NCBI RefSeq assembly: GCF_004217615.1 | Contig: NZ_SHLD01000001.1 | Span: 3,224,001-3,288,000, forward strand | DNA: 64,000 nucleotides | Source of the DNA: Micromonospora kangleipakensis | GTDB lineage: Bacteria; Actinomycetota; Actinomycetes; Mycobacteriales; Micromonosporaceae | Direction of reading: 5' to 3' | Part shown: positions 39,765-48,085 of the stretch, one piece after another | How positions within the stretch are numbered: position 1 is the stretch's first letter | Layout of the letters: each line of letters begins with the position of its first letter | Program-made: the position numbers and the translations under genes | Notes under the pieces: generated by a model | Databases searched by the model: none | Told to the model about the DNA's origin: nothing | Seen by the model: only the letters and a program-made list of their open reading frames with translations

Positions 39765-40731
39765 TGATCCGGGCAGGCCGGGGTACGGACGCCGCCGGCG
39801 CGGCAAGGGCTGGCTCTTCCTCGACCCGGCCGGCGAGCCGGTGCGCGACCCCGAGGAGCTGGCCCGCCTCGGCGAGCTGGTGATCCCCCCGGCCTGGCAG
39901 GACGTCTGGATCTCGCCGTACCCGAACGGGCACATCCAGGCCACCGGCGTCGACGCGGCCGGCCGCAAGCAGTACCTCTACCACCCGATGTGGCGGCAGA
40001 AGCGGGACGAGGCGAAGTTCGACCACGTGCTGGAGGTGGCGCGCCGGCTGCCCGGGCTGCGCGAACGGGTCGACCACGACCTGGGTCTGCGTGGGCTGCG
40101 GCGCGAGCGGGTCCTCGCCACCGTCGCCCGGCTGCTCGACATGGGCATGTTCCGGGTCGGCAGCGACCAGTACGCGACCGGCGACGACCCGACCTTCGGC
40201 GTCTCCACCCTGCGCCCCGAGCACGCCCGGTCCCGCCGGGGGTGCGTGGTCTTCGAGTTCCCGGCCAAGGGCGGCATCGACCTGGTGCGCCGGATCGAGG
40301 ACCCGGAGCTGTGCCGGGTGCTGACCAACCTGCGCCGGCGGCGGCGGGCCGAGGAGCGGCTCTTCGGCTACTGGGACGGCCGGAGCTGGCGCGACGTGCG
40401 CAGCGACGAGGTGAACGACTACCTCCGCGACGCCAGCGGCGGGGAGATGACCGCGAAGGACTTCCGTACCTGGCATGCGACCGTGCTGGCGGCGACGGAG
40501 CTGGCCACGGCAGGCCGGCAGCGCTCGGTCACCGGGCGGAAGCGGGCCGTCGCGGCGGTGATGCGCTCCGTCGCCGAGCTGCTCGGCAACACCCCGACCG
40601 TGGCCCGTACGTCCTACGTGGACCCGCGCGTGGTGGACCTCTACCACGACGGGGTGGTGGCGCCGGTCGAGCCGGAGATGCCGCGCGGCACCGTGGAGAA
40701 GATCGTCCTGGCGCTGCTGGAGGAGGCCTGA
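39748..40731 (+). CDS. Type IB DNA topoisomerase (poxvirus/eukaryote-like)
   Basis: A 327-residue enzyme that relaxes supercoils through a 3'-phosphotyrosyl intermediate. N-terminal GKGWLFLDPAGEPVRDPEELARLGELVIPPAWQDVWISPYPNGHIQATGVDAAGRKQYLYHP is the conserved DNA-binding domain of bacterial topo IB. Catalytic residues are in KDFRTWHATVLAA (Arg and His) and TSYVDPRVVDLYHDG (the tyrosine nucleophile in SYVDPR). The GTG at 39748 lies within the end of the GT9 gene; TTG 39754 is an alternative. Overlap with the heptose operon suggests co-transcription, although no functional link is evident. A 13-bp hairpin follows. Confidence 0.9.
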   Translation: MRLRRSDPGRPGYGRRRRGKGWLFLDPAGEPVRDPEELARLGELVIPPAWQDVWISPYPNGHIQATGVDAAGRKQYLYHPMWRQKRDEAKFDHVLEVARRLPGLRERVDHDLGLRGLRRERVLATVARLLDMGMFRVGSDQYATGDDPTFGVSTLRPEHARSRRGCVVFEFPAKGGIDLVRRIEDPELCRVLTNLRRRRRAEERLFGYWDGRSWRDVRSDEVNDYLRDASGGEMTAKDFRTWHATVLAATELATAGRQRSVTGRKRAVAAVMRSVAELLGNTPTVARTSYVDPRVVDLYHDGVVAPVEPEMPRGTVEKIVLALLEEA

Positions 40732-40774
40732 CCGGCCCCGTCGTCGGTCCTTGGGGGAAGAACGACGGGGCCGG
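40732..40774 (+). terminator. Terminator of the heptose-topoisomerase unit
   Basis: CCGGCCCCGTCGT (40732-40744) and ACGACGGGGCCGG (40762-40774) form a perfect 13-bp stem with a 17-base loop, starting one base after the topoisomerase stop. Confidence 0.65.
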
Positions 40775-41005
40775 AGTCGGCGTGTCCGGTGGCCCTGCCG
40801 GTGCGAGTGGGAGCCCTCGGCACCGGGCGGCCGCCCGCGACCGACCGTCGCGGGCGCCTCGCCACGGCCCCCCGATACCAGTGGGCCGTGCCGGTCTACC
40901 GGCTGGCGGCCCGCGACCAGTATCTCCGCCCGGGGTTGACCATTGACGCCGGAGAGTTGACGATCCGTGCCGAGCTGTCCCGGGGTCGGACGCCGGATGT
41001 CCGGG
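40775..41005. other. Gap with only a doubtful open frame
   Basis: A + strand frame at 40789-41016 (75 residues, GTG start, segment RYQWAVPVYRLAARDQYLRPGLTIDAGELTIRAEL) has a moderate G/C bias at third positions, clearly lower than confirmed neighbours. It overlaps the stop of the convergent 41006 gene. It could be a gene remnant; no family was recognised and it is not called as a gene. Confidence 0.35.
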
Positions 41006-41509
41006 TCAGTCGTTGAGCACCTGGGAGAGCCGGTCCCGGAAGCGGCGCTCCGAGTCGCTGACCACGTCGCCGCCGAGGCCCAGCAGGCCGCCGGTGGACG
41101 CCGCGGTCACCACCTGCTCGGCGATCTCCACCAGCCAGTGCTTGTACGCCCCGGCCTGACCCTCGTCGACCCGGGCGGCCAGCAGGGCCGCCGCCTGGCC
41201 GGCCCGGGCCAGCACGTCGTCGGTCATCGCCCGCGGGTCGGCGGGCTCGATCACCGGCAGCTCCTCGCCGGCCTCCGGGTCGCCCACCCGGGCGACGATC
41301 TCGCCGGCGACCGCGGCCACCAGCGGGCTGGCCGACTCGCGCCCGGCGGCGATGCCCTCCAGCCCGGCGGCGTTCTCCGCCATGGTGCGCTTGGTGCCGT
41401 CCGACTCGGCCGCGCTCGCCGCGGTCAGCACCGACTGCGGCAGGCCGACCAGCAGCCCCCACTCCTCGTCGGAGAATCCGAACCTGGTGTATGCCGGCTG
41501 CTCGATCAC
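41006..41509 (-). CDS. Conserved actinobacterial hypothetical protein
   Basis: A 167-residue helical, acidic protein. It begins VIEQPAYTRFGFSDEEWGLLVGLPQSVLTAASAAESDGTKRTMAENAAGLEGIAAGR and ends with a helix carrying the repeated pattern AYKHWLVEIAEQVVTAASTGGLLGLGGDVVSDSERRFRDRLSQVL. It is not recognised as a named family. The GTG at 41509 follows GAGGGG by 7 bases; a longer frame upstream lacks such a site. It is 69 bases downstream of recQ's stop on the + axis, with recQ on the same strand to its right, so they might share a transcript. Confidence 0.65.
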   Translation of the reverse strand: MIEQPAYTRFGFSDEEWGLLVGLPQSVLTAASAAESDGTKRTMAENAAGLEGIAAGRESASPLVAAVAGEIVARVGDPEAGEELPVIEPADPRAMTDDVLARAGQAAALLAARVDEGQAGAYKHWLVEIAEQVVTAASTGGLLGLGGDVVSDSERRFRDRLSQVLND

Positions 41510-41578
41510 GAGTGAGCCCCTCTCGCCCTGGTCATCGTCGTCAGTGGTGCCGGGCGCCACGCCGGCGCCCGGGTCAGG

Positions 41579-43210
41579 CTAGTTCAGCGTGAGCAGGCCC
41601 TGTTCGGACACCACGCGCACGGACAACGTCTTGTACCCCACCTCGTCGAAGAGCACCGTCATCCGGTCCTCCTCGTAGCTGAGCACCAGGCCGGCGCCCC
41701 ACTCCGGGTGCCGGACCTGGCTGTGCACCGGGAACGGACCGCTCGCCCCGTCGTCGGCGACGCTGGTGCCGGCGTGGCAGTTGTCGCAGTGCCCGCAGAC
41801 CTCGCTCATCTGCTCGCCGAAGTACGCCAGCAGCGCCTGGCCCCGGCACCCGGTGGTCTCGGCGAAGGCCCGCATCATGTCGGTACGCGACCGGGTGACC
41901 GTCTGCTGCCGCTCCGCCTCGGCCAGCGCGGCCGCCGCGGCGTCGGCCGGCCGGGGGGAGTAGCGCGGCGCGCCGAGCTGCTGCCGGGCGCGCGGCTCCA
42001 CGGCCCCGACCTGCTCCAGCAGGGAGAGGTACTGGCCGAGCTTGCGCGGGCCGAGGCCGGTCAGCTCGCGCAGCTCCTTCTTGGTCCGGGCCTGCTTGCG
42101 CAGCACCGCGGCGAGGTCCCGCAGCTCGGTCTCGTCCGGCAGGCCGCCGCTGAAGTAGCGCTGCAGCCCGACGTCCTCGGCGCGCCAGAGCAGCAGCACC
42201 CGGGCCGGCTCCCCGTCCCGGCCGGCGCGGCCGATCTCCTGGAAGTAGCTGTCCGGGGAGTCGGGCAGTGCCATGTGCACCACCCAGGCGATGTTGGGCT
42301 TGTCGATGCCCATGCCGAAGGCGGACGTCGCCACCATGATCGGCACCTGGTCGGCGAGGAACGCCTCGTGCAGCTCGTTGCGGGCGTTGGTGGCCATCCC
42401 GCCGTGGTAGTACTGGGCCGGAAAGCCGGCGTCGGTGAGCCGCTGGGCCAGCTCCTCGGCCGCCCGGCGGGTCGGCACGTAGATGATGCCGGGGCGCTCG
42501 TCGTCGCGGAGCAGCGCGACCAGGCGCCGCCAGCGGTAGTCGTCGGTGGGGCAGTACGCCACCTCGAGGAAGATGTTGGGCCGGTCCAGTCCGGAGACCA
42601 CCACCTCCGGGTCGCGGAGCCGCAGCCGGGCGATGATGTCGTCGCGTACCGGCGGGGAGGCGGTGGCGGTGAGCGCGACCACCGGCGGCCGGCCGAGGCC
42701 GTCGATCAGGTGGCCCAGCGCCAGGTAGTCGGGGCGGAAGTCGTGCCCCCAGGCCGAGATGCAGTGCGCCTCGTCGATCGCCACCAGCGCCGGGTTCAGC
42801 GACCGGACCTCGGCCATCCGGTCCGGGTTGCTGAGCGCCTCCGGGGTGATGAAGAGGAACTCGGCGAGCCCCTCCCGGATCTCGACGATCGCCTCGGCCT
42901 GCTGGGCCGCGGTCTCGTCGGAGCTGATCCGGACCGCCCGCAGCTCGGGGCGTTGCCGCTCGTTGAGCGCCGCGATCTGGTCCTGCTGGAGCGCCAGCAG
43001 CGGGGAGATGACCACGGTGGGTCCGGGGATCAGGCTGGCCGGGATCTGGTAGATCGCCGACTTGCCGGCGCCGGTGGGGAGCACCACCAGGGCGTCGCGT
43101 CGCTTCATCACCGCGCGCATCGCGGCCAGTTGGTTGGGCCGGAGCGCGGTCCAGCCGAAGAGGCTTCGCGCCGCGCGGCGCAACGTCGTCGAGTGCGTGG
43201 TCAGCTTCAT
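41579..43210 (-). CDS. recQ: RecQ-family ATP-dependent DNA helicase
   Basis: A 543-residue 3'-5' helicase. Motif 0 LRPNQLAAM, Walker A VVLPTGAGKSAIYQIPA, ISPLLALQQDQ, DEAH box AIDEAHCISAWGHDFRPDY, motif III ALTATA, and helicase motifs V/VI MVATSAFGMGIDKPNIAWVVHMALPDSPDSYFQEIGRAGRDG. The RecQ zinc-binding part follows (CRGQALLAYFGE...CGHCDNC, four Cys) and a winged-helix region precedes it. No HRDC domain is present; the last 70 residues form a small beta-rich domain (VRHPEWGAGLVLSYEEDRMTVLFDEVGYKTLSV) that replaces it. It unwinds recombination intermediates during DNA repair. The ATG at 43210 is the family-typical start. Confidence 0.93.
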   Translation of the reverse strand: MKLTTHSTTLRRAARSLFGWTALRPNQLAAMRAVMKRRDALVVLPTGAGKSAIYQIPASLIPGPTVVISPLLALQQDQIAALNERQRPELRAVRISSDETAAQQAEAIVEIREGLAEFLFITPEALSNPDRMAEVRSLNPALVAIDEAHCISAWGHDFRPDYLALGHLIDGLGRPPVVALTATASPPVRDDIIARLRLRDPEVVVSGLDRPNIFLEVAYCPTDDYRWRRLVALLRDDERPGIIYVPTRRAAEELAQRLTDAGFPAQYYHGGMATNARNELHEAFLADQVPIMVATSAFGMGIDKPNIAWVVHMALPDSPDSYFQEIGRAGRDGEPARVLLLWRAEDVGLQRYFSGGLPDETELRDLAAVLRKQARTKKELRELTGLGPRKLGQYLSLLEQVGAVEPRARQQLGAPRYSPRPADAAAAALAEAERQQTVTRSRTDMMRAFAETTGCRGQALLAYFGEQMSEVCGHCDNCHAGTSVADDGASGPFPVHSQVRHPEWGAGLVLSYEEDRMTVLFDEVGYKTLSVRVVSEQGLLTLN

Positions 43211-43347
43211 CAGTGGCCGCAGGTACCCGAGGGGGGATCGGGCGAAACCGGAGGCTTCCGACGGGGTGGTTCAGCCGACCCCCAGAACGGGCGTTGACGT
43301 GCGAGGCGGAGCAGGAGGGGGCGCCGCCCCGACCGGGCGAGGGGACC

Positions 43348-43647
43348 GTGGAGGCGAACCTGCGGGCGTACCTCCGGCGGGCGCTGGCCCTGCACGCGGC
43401 GATCCTGCCGGCCTTCGCCGGGCTGACCACCCAGCCCAAGCTGCTGGCCCGCCTCGCCGAGCTCCCGACCCCCCCTCGATGGCGCGGCTCGACGACCGCG
43501 CCGCGGCTGACGCTCACCTGGCTGCGGGTGCAGCCGTGGTTCCTGGCGGACGTGCTGCGCTGGTACGTCGACCACCCCGCCGAACGGGCCGCTCTCGGCA
43601 CCCCGGCCGGTGGCGAGCGGCTCCGCCGGGCATTGGGGGTCGGCTGA
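43348..43647 (+). pseudogene. Remnant resembling the C-terminal part of a TetR-type regulator
   Basis: From a GTG at 43348 the frame reads VEANLRAYLRRALALHAAILPAFAGLTTQPKLLARLAELP, which resembles the ligand-binding helices of TetR/AcrR regulators. No helix-turn-helix precedes it; the sequence upstream runs into the recQ promoter region. After residue 40 the similarity fades, and an adjacent frame (PSMARLDDRAAADAHLAAGAAV) looks as plausible, hinting at a frameshift near 43470. It is probably a degraded regulator. A short expressed protein ending in RRALGVG cannot be ruled out. Confidence 0.4.
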
Positions 43648-43684
43648 GTCCCGGCGCAGCGACCCGCCCGGGACGGCGCGCTGT

Positions 43685-44635
43685 TCAGCGCAGCCGGGGT
43701 AGCACCTCCCGCTGGTAGAGGTCGAACAGGCCCGGCCAGTGCGGCCCGGTGTTCGCCACGTAGACCTCGTCGAAGCCGGCCTTGGCGTACTTGTCGATCA
43801 TCTCCAGGTGCGCGTCGGCGCTGTTGCCGCAGACGAACGACTCCTTCATCATCTCCGGCTTGACCAGCTGGGCGGCCTGCTCGAAGTGGCGCGGCGAGGG
43901 GAGCACCTGGGAGAGCTCGCCCGGCACCCCGGCGTTCGGCCACTTCTCGTACGCGATCCGCGCGCCGGCGTCCACGCTGTCGGCGTACGCCGCCTTGAAG
44001 CCGGCCTGGCACGGCTTGTCGCCGCCGCCGTTGTCCCGGAACCGGCGCACCATCTCGCCGTCGGGCATCACGCTGATGTAGCCGTCGCCGATCCGGGCGG
44101 CCAGGTCGATCGCCTTCGGGCCGAAGCCGGAGACGTGGACCGGCGGGGGCGTGTCCGGCAGCGTGTAGATCCGGGCGTGTTCGACGGTGTAGTGCCTGCC
44201 GTGGTGGTTGACGAACTCACCCCGCCACAGCTTGCGCATCACCTCGACCGCCTCCTCCAGCATCTCCAGCCGGACGTCGGTCTGCGGCCAGGCGTCGCCG
44301 AGGATGTGCTCGTTGAGCGCCTCGCCGCTGCCCACGCCGAGGACGAACCGGCCGTTGTGCATGACCGCGCTGGTCGCCGCCGCCTGGGCGATGACCGCCG
44401 GGTGGATCCGCACCGTGGGGCAGGTGACCGCGGTGGTCACCGGCAGCGCGCACACCTGGCTGAGCGCGCCGATGGTCGACCAGACGAAGGGGCTCTGGCC
44501 CTGCGCGTCCACCCAGGGGTGGTAGTGGTCGGAGATCCACAGTGCCTCGAAGCCGGCCCGCTCGGCGCCGCGCGCCTGCTCCAGCAGCTCCGCCGGGGTG
44601 TACTCCTCGCTGGACAGAAAGTAGCCGATCCTCAT
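43685..44635 (-). CDS. LLM-class F420-dependent oxidoreductase (TIGR03557-like)
   Basis: A 316-residue TIM-barrel oxidoreductase of the luciferase-like monooxygenase class that uses coenzyme F420. Landmarks: IGYFLSSEEYTPAELLEQARGAERAGFEALWISDHYHPW, SPFVWSTIGALSQVC, GRFVLGVGSGEALNEHILGDAWP, and KAIDLAARIGDGYISVMP. The pattern fits the G6P-dehydrogenase-related subgroup (TIGR03557) whose substrate is mostly unknown. The ATG at 44635 follows AAAGGAAACGG. An upstream in-frame ATG at 44653 overlaps the tnpB stop (ATGA). The TnpB element is inserted directly upstream, so the native promoter may have been displaced. Confidence 0.87.
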   Translation of the reverse strand: MRIGYFLSSEEYTPAELLEQARGAERAGFEALWISDHYHPWVDAQGQSPFVWSTIGALSQVCALPVTTAVTCPTVRIHPAVIAQAAATSAVMHNGRFVLGVGSGEALNEHILGDAWPQTDVRLEMLEEAVEVMRKLWRGEFVNHHGRHYTVEHARIYTLPDTPPPVHVSGFGPKAIDLAARIGDGYISVMPDGEMVRRFRDNGGGDKPCQAGFKAAYADSVDAGARIAYEKWPNAGVPGELSQVLPSPRHFEQAAQLVKPEMMKESFVCGNSADAHLEMIDKYAKAGFDEVYVANTGPHWPGLFDLYQREVLPRLR

Positions 44636-44649
44636 CGTTCCGTTTCCTT

Positions 44650-46023
44650 TCATGATGCGTAGGTGAGCTCATGATTGGATGTCCTACCTTGCGGTGGGAC
44701 GGTCCCGGTGTTGGCCGCTTTGGCGGTGCCGGGTTGACGTTTCACAGCCACCAGCCCGCGGGGGCGGGTCTTACGGTCGGCTCCGCGTCCGTTTCGTGTC
44801 TCCGGGCCACTCCCGGCGACGGTGACCGCCAGCGCGGCCAGGTTCCGTGCGGCGTTGACGTCTCGGTCCAGGACGAGGCCGCAGGTGGTGCAGGTGTAGG
44901 TGCGCTCGGACAGGGCGAGCTTGGTTTTCACCGCGCCGCAGCCGGAGCAGGTTTTTGAGGACGGATACCACCGGTCGGCCACCACCAGCCGCCCGCCGCT
45001 CCACCCCGTCTTGTACGCCAGTTGCCGCCGCAGTTCGGCGAACCCGGCATCAGCGATACGCCGGGCCAGCCGCCGGTTGGCGAGCATCCCGGCCACGTTG
45101 AGGTCTTCCACCACGATGGTGCCGTACTCGGCGGCGAGCCGGGTGGTCAGCTTGTGCAGACCGTCACGGCGCAGATGAGCGACCCGGGCGTGCGCCCGGC
45201 CGAGTCGCACGCGGGCCCGCTTCCACCGCTTCGACCCACGCCGGCCGGTGCGCCGGTCAGGGCCGACCCCGCGAGACATGCGCCGCGCGAGACGCCGCAT
45301 CCGGCGGGCGGCGGTGTCCAAATGGCGCGGGTTGGGCTCTACCTCACCGGTGGACAGCGCCGCCAGATGCGTCACACCCAGGTCGACACCGACTGTCGCA
45401 TCCGGACGAGCTGGCACACCCGCGTCGCGCTGCACCGCGCAGGTGAACGACACGTACCAGCGCCCACCGCCGCGGCGCACCGTCGCCGACAGGATCCGGG
45501 CGGTGCCCGCCTCAAGCCGGCGGGCGAGCTTACGAGCCGACTCGTGCAGCTTCAACCGGCCCAGCCGGGGCAACACCACATGCCTGCGGTCCGGCTCGAC
45601 CCGGATCGCCCCCGTCGTGAACCGCACCGACGGTGTGGACCGGCGCCGGGATTTGAAACGCGGGAACCCCACCCGACGCCCGGCCCGCTTGCCTGAACGC
45701 GAGTCGGACCAGTTCGTCAACGCCCTGGCCAGGGCGTCCAGGCCGGTGTTGAACGCCTCCTTCGAACACTCGGCCCACCACGGCGCCACATCCGCCTTCA
45801 CCGCGTTCCACGCTCTATGCAGCGCCGGCAGAGACCAGCCGATCGTGGGGGTGAGGTGCTCGTCGGGGGTGCCGTAAGTGCGTTCGGCGGCCCGCTGGTC
45901 CATGACCGCCTTGACCCGGGCCAGCGCCCAGTTGTGCGCCACCCGCGCCGCACCAGCATGCGCGAGCACCGCCCGCTCCTGGCGGGGCGTCAGGTCCAAC
46001 GCGAACCGGTACGCCTGCACCAC
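44650..46023 (-). CDS. tnpB: TnpB-type RNA-guided endonuclease of an IS200/IS605-family element
   Basis: A 457-residue transposon-associated nuclease. The N-terminal VVQAYRFALDLTPRQERAVLAHAGAARVAHNWAL helices, then the split RuvC domain with all three acidic residues visible: TVGVDLGVTHLA (D), IVVEDLNVAGML (E) and VLDRDVNAARN (D). The zinc finger CSGCG...CTTCG lies between the last two. TnpB uses a guide RNA (omega RNA) made from the element's end. The GTG at 46023 is preceded by GGGAGCGG. No TnpA transposase is present, so mobility would need help in trans. A small hairpin (CAACCG GCAA CGGTTG, 46188-46203) lies beyond the 5' side. Confidence 0.92.
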   Translation of the reverse strand: MVQAYRFALDLTPRQERAVLAHAGAARVAHNWALARVKAVMDQRAAERTYGTPDEHLTPTIGWSLPALHRAWNAVKADVAPWWAECSKEAFNTGLDALARALTNWSDSRSGKRAGRRVGFPRFKSRRRSTPSVRFTTGAIRVEPDRRHVVLPRLGRLKLHESARKLARRLEAGTARILSATVRRGGGRWYVSFTCAVQRDAGVPARPDATVGVDLGVTHLAALSTGEVEPNPRHLDTAARRMRRLARRMSRGVGPDRRTGRRGSKRWKRARVRLGRAHARVAHLRRDGLHKLTTRLAAEYGTIVVEDLNVAGMLANRRLARRIADAGFAELRRQLAYKTGWSGGRLVVADRWYPSSKTCSGCGAVKTKLALSERTYTCTTCGLVLDRDVNAARNLAALAVTVAGSGPETRNGRGADRKTRPRGLVAVKRQPGTAKAANTGTVPPQGRTSNHELTYAS

Positions 46024-46210
46024 GCTCAACCGCTCCCGGTGCGCCACGCCCAGCACCGTAACCACCCGGTAAACCCGCAACCACCACCGCCACCCCCCAC
46101 GGCACCAAGCCGCCCACCGCCTGATCCCCCGCCACCATGCACTACAAGCCACTCTTTCAAGGTCACCAACGCATACCAACGCCTACTCAACCGGCAACGG
46201 TTGACATCCC
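44650..46210 (-). mobile_element. IS200/IS605-type element carrying only tnpB
   Basis: tnpB with about 190 bases of non-coding 5' flank that has the hairpin CAACCG-GCAA-CGGTTG (46188-46203), a typical subterminal end feature. GGATGTC (44677-44683) and GACATCC (46203-46209) are mirror copies near both ends but are short enough to be chance. Exact borders are uncertain. The right border must be close to 44650, because the oxidoreductase gene starts within 15 bases. Confidence 0.55.
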
Positions 46211-46293
46211 CTCGTCGCGGGGTGCCGGGCGCACCGACCGGACCACGACAGCGGTACCCCGGATGGCCGCGCCGAACCGTGCGCGGGCGGGGC

Positions 46294-46416
46294 TCAGCGG
46301 CGGAACATCGCCCGGATCGCGAGGAGCAGGAACAGGCCGCCGACCACCAGGCCGAGCAGCCGTACGCCGGGGACGTCGGCCGCGCTGGTGGCGTCGGCGA
46401 GCAGCGCGGGGTGCAT
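46294..46416 (-). CDS. Small single-span membrane protein (40 aa)
   Basis: ATG at 46416 to TGA at 46294-46296. The 40 residues are HPALLADATSAADVPGVRL followed by a hydrophobic helix (LLGLVVGGLFLLLAIRAMF) and RR at the end. Almost every codon ends in G or C, and GGGAG lies about 9 bases before the start. It diverges from the NagZ-like gene. Function unknown. Confidence 0.55.
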   Translation of the reverse strand: MHPALLADATSAADVPGVRLLGLVVGGLFLLLAIRAMFRR

Positions 46417-46522
46417 GGTCGCACTCTCCCACGGGGGTGCCGGGAACCGCCAGGCGCTAACAGTAAGGTTTATTGACTATTTCCGAGGGCGGTGTGACCA
46501 TGGCAGCACCCGCCGGGGCGGC

Positions 46523-46547
46523 GGGTCGGTGGGGAAGACGGGGGTAC
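46523..46547 (+). promoter_or_regulatory. Weak SigF/SigB-type promoter candidate for the GH3 gene
   Basis: GGGT (46523-46526), a 15-base spacer and GGGTAC (46542-46547). The start codon is 9 bases after the box and lacks a ribosome binding site. The -10 box is perfect but the -35 fits only the loose GNNT form. Confidence 0.3.
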
Positions 46548-46555
46548 GGCAGCGC

Positions 46556-48067
46556 ATGAGCGAGCGGACCGTGGGGGCGACCGGAGACCTGGCGGGCCTC
46601 GCCGCCGCCGTCCTGCAACCCGGCTTCGTCGGCACCACCCCGCCACCCTGGGTCCGCCGGTGGCTCGGCGAAGGGCTCGGCTCGGTGGTCCTCTTCGCCC
46701 GCAACATCGTCGACCCCGGGCAGCTCGCCGCGCTCACCGCGACGCTGCGCGCCGAGCGTCCGGACGTCATCGTCGCCATCGACGAGGAGGCCGGCGACGT
46801 CACCCGGATCGAGTCCGGCCGGGGCAGCTCCCGGCCCGGCAACTTCGCCCTGGGCGCGGTCGACGACCCGGCGCTGACCGAGGCGGTGGCCCGCGACCTC
46901 GGCGCCGAGCTGGCCGGCGTGGGCGTCACCCTCAACTACGCCCCGGACGCCGACGTCAACTCCAACCCGGCCAACCCGGTCATCGGCGTCCGCTCGTTCG
47001 GCGCCGCCGCCGACCTGGTCGCCCGGCACACCGCCGCCTGGGTACGCGGACTCCAGGCCGGCGGCGTGGCCGCCTGCGCCAAGCACTTCCCGGGCCACGG
47101 CGACACCCGGGTCGACTCGCACCACGACCTGCCCCTCATCGGCGGCGACCGGGCCCGCCTCGACGCCGTCGAGCTGGCCCCGTTCCGGGCCGCCGTGGCC
47201 GCCGGCGTGCAGGCGGTGATGACCGGGCACCTGCTGGTGCCCGCGCTCGACCCGGAGCTGCCGGCCACCCTCAGCCCGCGCATCCTCGGCGGGCTGCTCC
47301 GCGAGGAGCTGGGGTTCCACGGGGTGGTGGTCACCGACGCGGTGGAGATGCGGGCCGTCGCCGACCGGTACGGCTTCGCCGGCGCGGCGGTGCGCGCCCT
47401 GGCCGCCGGCGCGGACGCGATCTGCGTGGGTGGGGAGCGGGCCACCGAGGCGGACGCCCGGGAGCTGCGCGACGCCATCGTCGCCGCGGTGGTCGCCGGG
47501 GAGCTGCCGGAGGAGCGGCTCGCCGAGGCGGCCAAGCGGGTCGGTCAGCTCGCCGCCTGGACGGTCGCCGCCCGCGCCGACCGCCCGGCCGGCGACCCGG
47601 CCCCGACCGACGGCTCGGCGGTCGGGCTGGCCGCCGCGCGACGGGCGGTCCGGGTGGTCACCGGACCCGCCGGCGTCGACGCGCTGCCGCTGCGCCGCCC
47701 GGCGCACGTGGTGGAGTTCGCCCCGCCGCACAACATGGCCATCGGCGCGGAGACCCCCTGGGGGATCGGCGCGCCCCTGGCCGACCTGGTTCCGGAGACC
47801 ACCGTCGCCCGGTACGCCGAGGGCGAGGCGCCCGCCGACCCGACCGCCGGCGCGGCCGGCCGCCCCGTCGTGCTGGTCGTGCGGGACCTCCACCGGCACG
47901 ACTGGATGCGGGCCGCGGTGCGCCGCGCGCTGGCCGCCCGCCCCGACGCCGTCGTCGTGGAGCTCGGTGTCCCGGAGCTGGTCACCGGCGCCGTGCACGT
48001 CGCCACCCACGGCGCCACCCGGGCCGCCGCCCGGGCGGCCGCCGAACTCCTCGCCGGCGCCGGCTGA
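46556..48067 (+). CDS. Glycoside hydrolase family 3 beta-N-acetylhexosaminidase-like enzyme (NagZ type)
   Basis: A 503-residue GH3 enzyme. The key NagZ motif KHFPGHGDTRVDSHHDLP (catalytic acid/base His-Asp loop) is at about residues 180-197. FARNIVDPGQLAALTATLR, VAIDEEAGDVTRIE, and GVVVTDAVEMRAV (the nucleophile Asp of TDAxxM) complete the barrel. A C-terminal alpha/beta domain of about 160 residues follows. It cleaves beta-N-acetylglucosamine from muropeptides or glycans, probably in the cytosol since no signal peptide is visible. The ATG at 46556 is the first that fits the family N-terminus. Confidence 0.88.
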   Translation: MSERTVGATGDLAGLAAAVLQPGFVGTTPPPWVRRWLGEGLGSVVLFARNIVDPGQLAALTATLRAERPDVIVAIDEEAGDVTRIESGRGSSRPGNFALGAVDDPALTEAVARDLGAELAGVGVTLNYAPDADVNSNPANPVIGVRSFGAAADLVARHTAAWVRGLQAGGVAACAKHFPGHGDTRVDSHHDLPLIGGDRARLDAVELAPFRAAVAAGVQAVMTGHLLVPALDPELPATLSPRILGGLLREELGFHGVVVTDAVEMRAVADRYGFAGAAVRALAAGADAICVGGERATEADARELRDAIVAAVVAGELPEERLAEAAKRVGQLAAWTVAARADRPAGDPAPTDGSAVGLAAARRAVRVVTGPAGVDALPLRRPAHVVEFAPPHNMAIGAETPWGIGAPLADLVPETTVARYAEGEAPADPTAGAAGRPVVLVVRDLHRHDWMRAAVRRALAARPDAVVVELGVPELVTGAVHVATHGATRAAARAAAELLAGAG

Positions 48068-48085
48068 GCCGCCGGCGCGACCCGG

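Noticed and set aside
37875..39968. 697-codon - strand frame opposite the SDR and GT9 genes
   Set aside because: No domains, composition typical of an antisense shadow, and several well-supported genes lie on the other strand.
44677..46209. GGATGTC/GACATCC as terminal inverted repeats of the tnpB element
   Set aside because: Only 7 bases, and IS200/IS605 elements do not use terminal inverted repeats; kept only as a side note.
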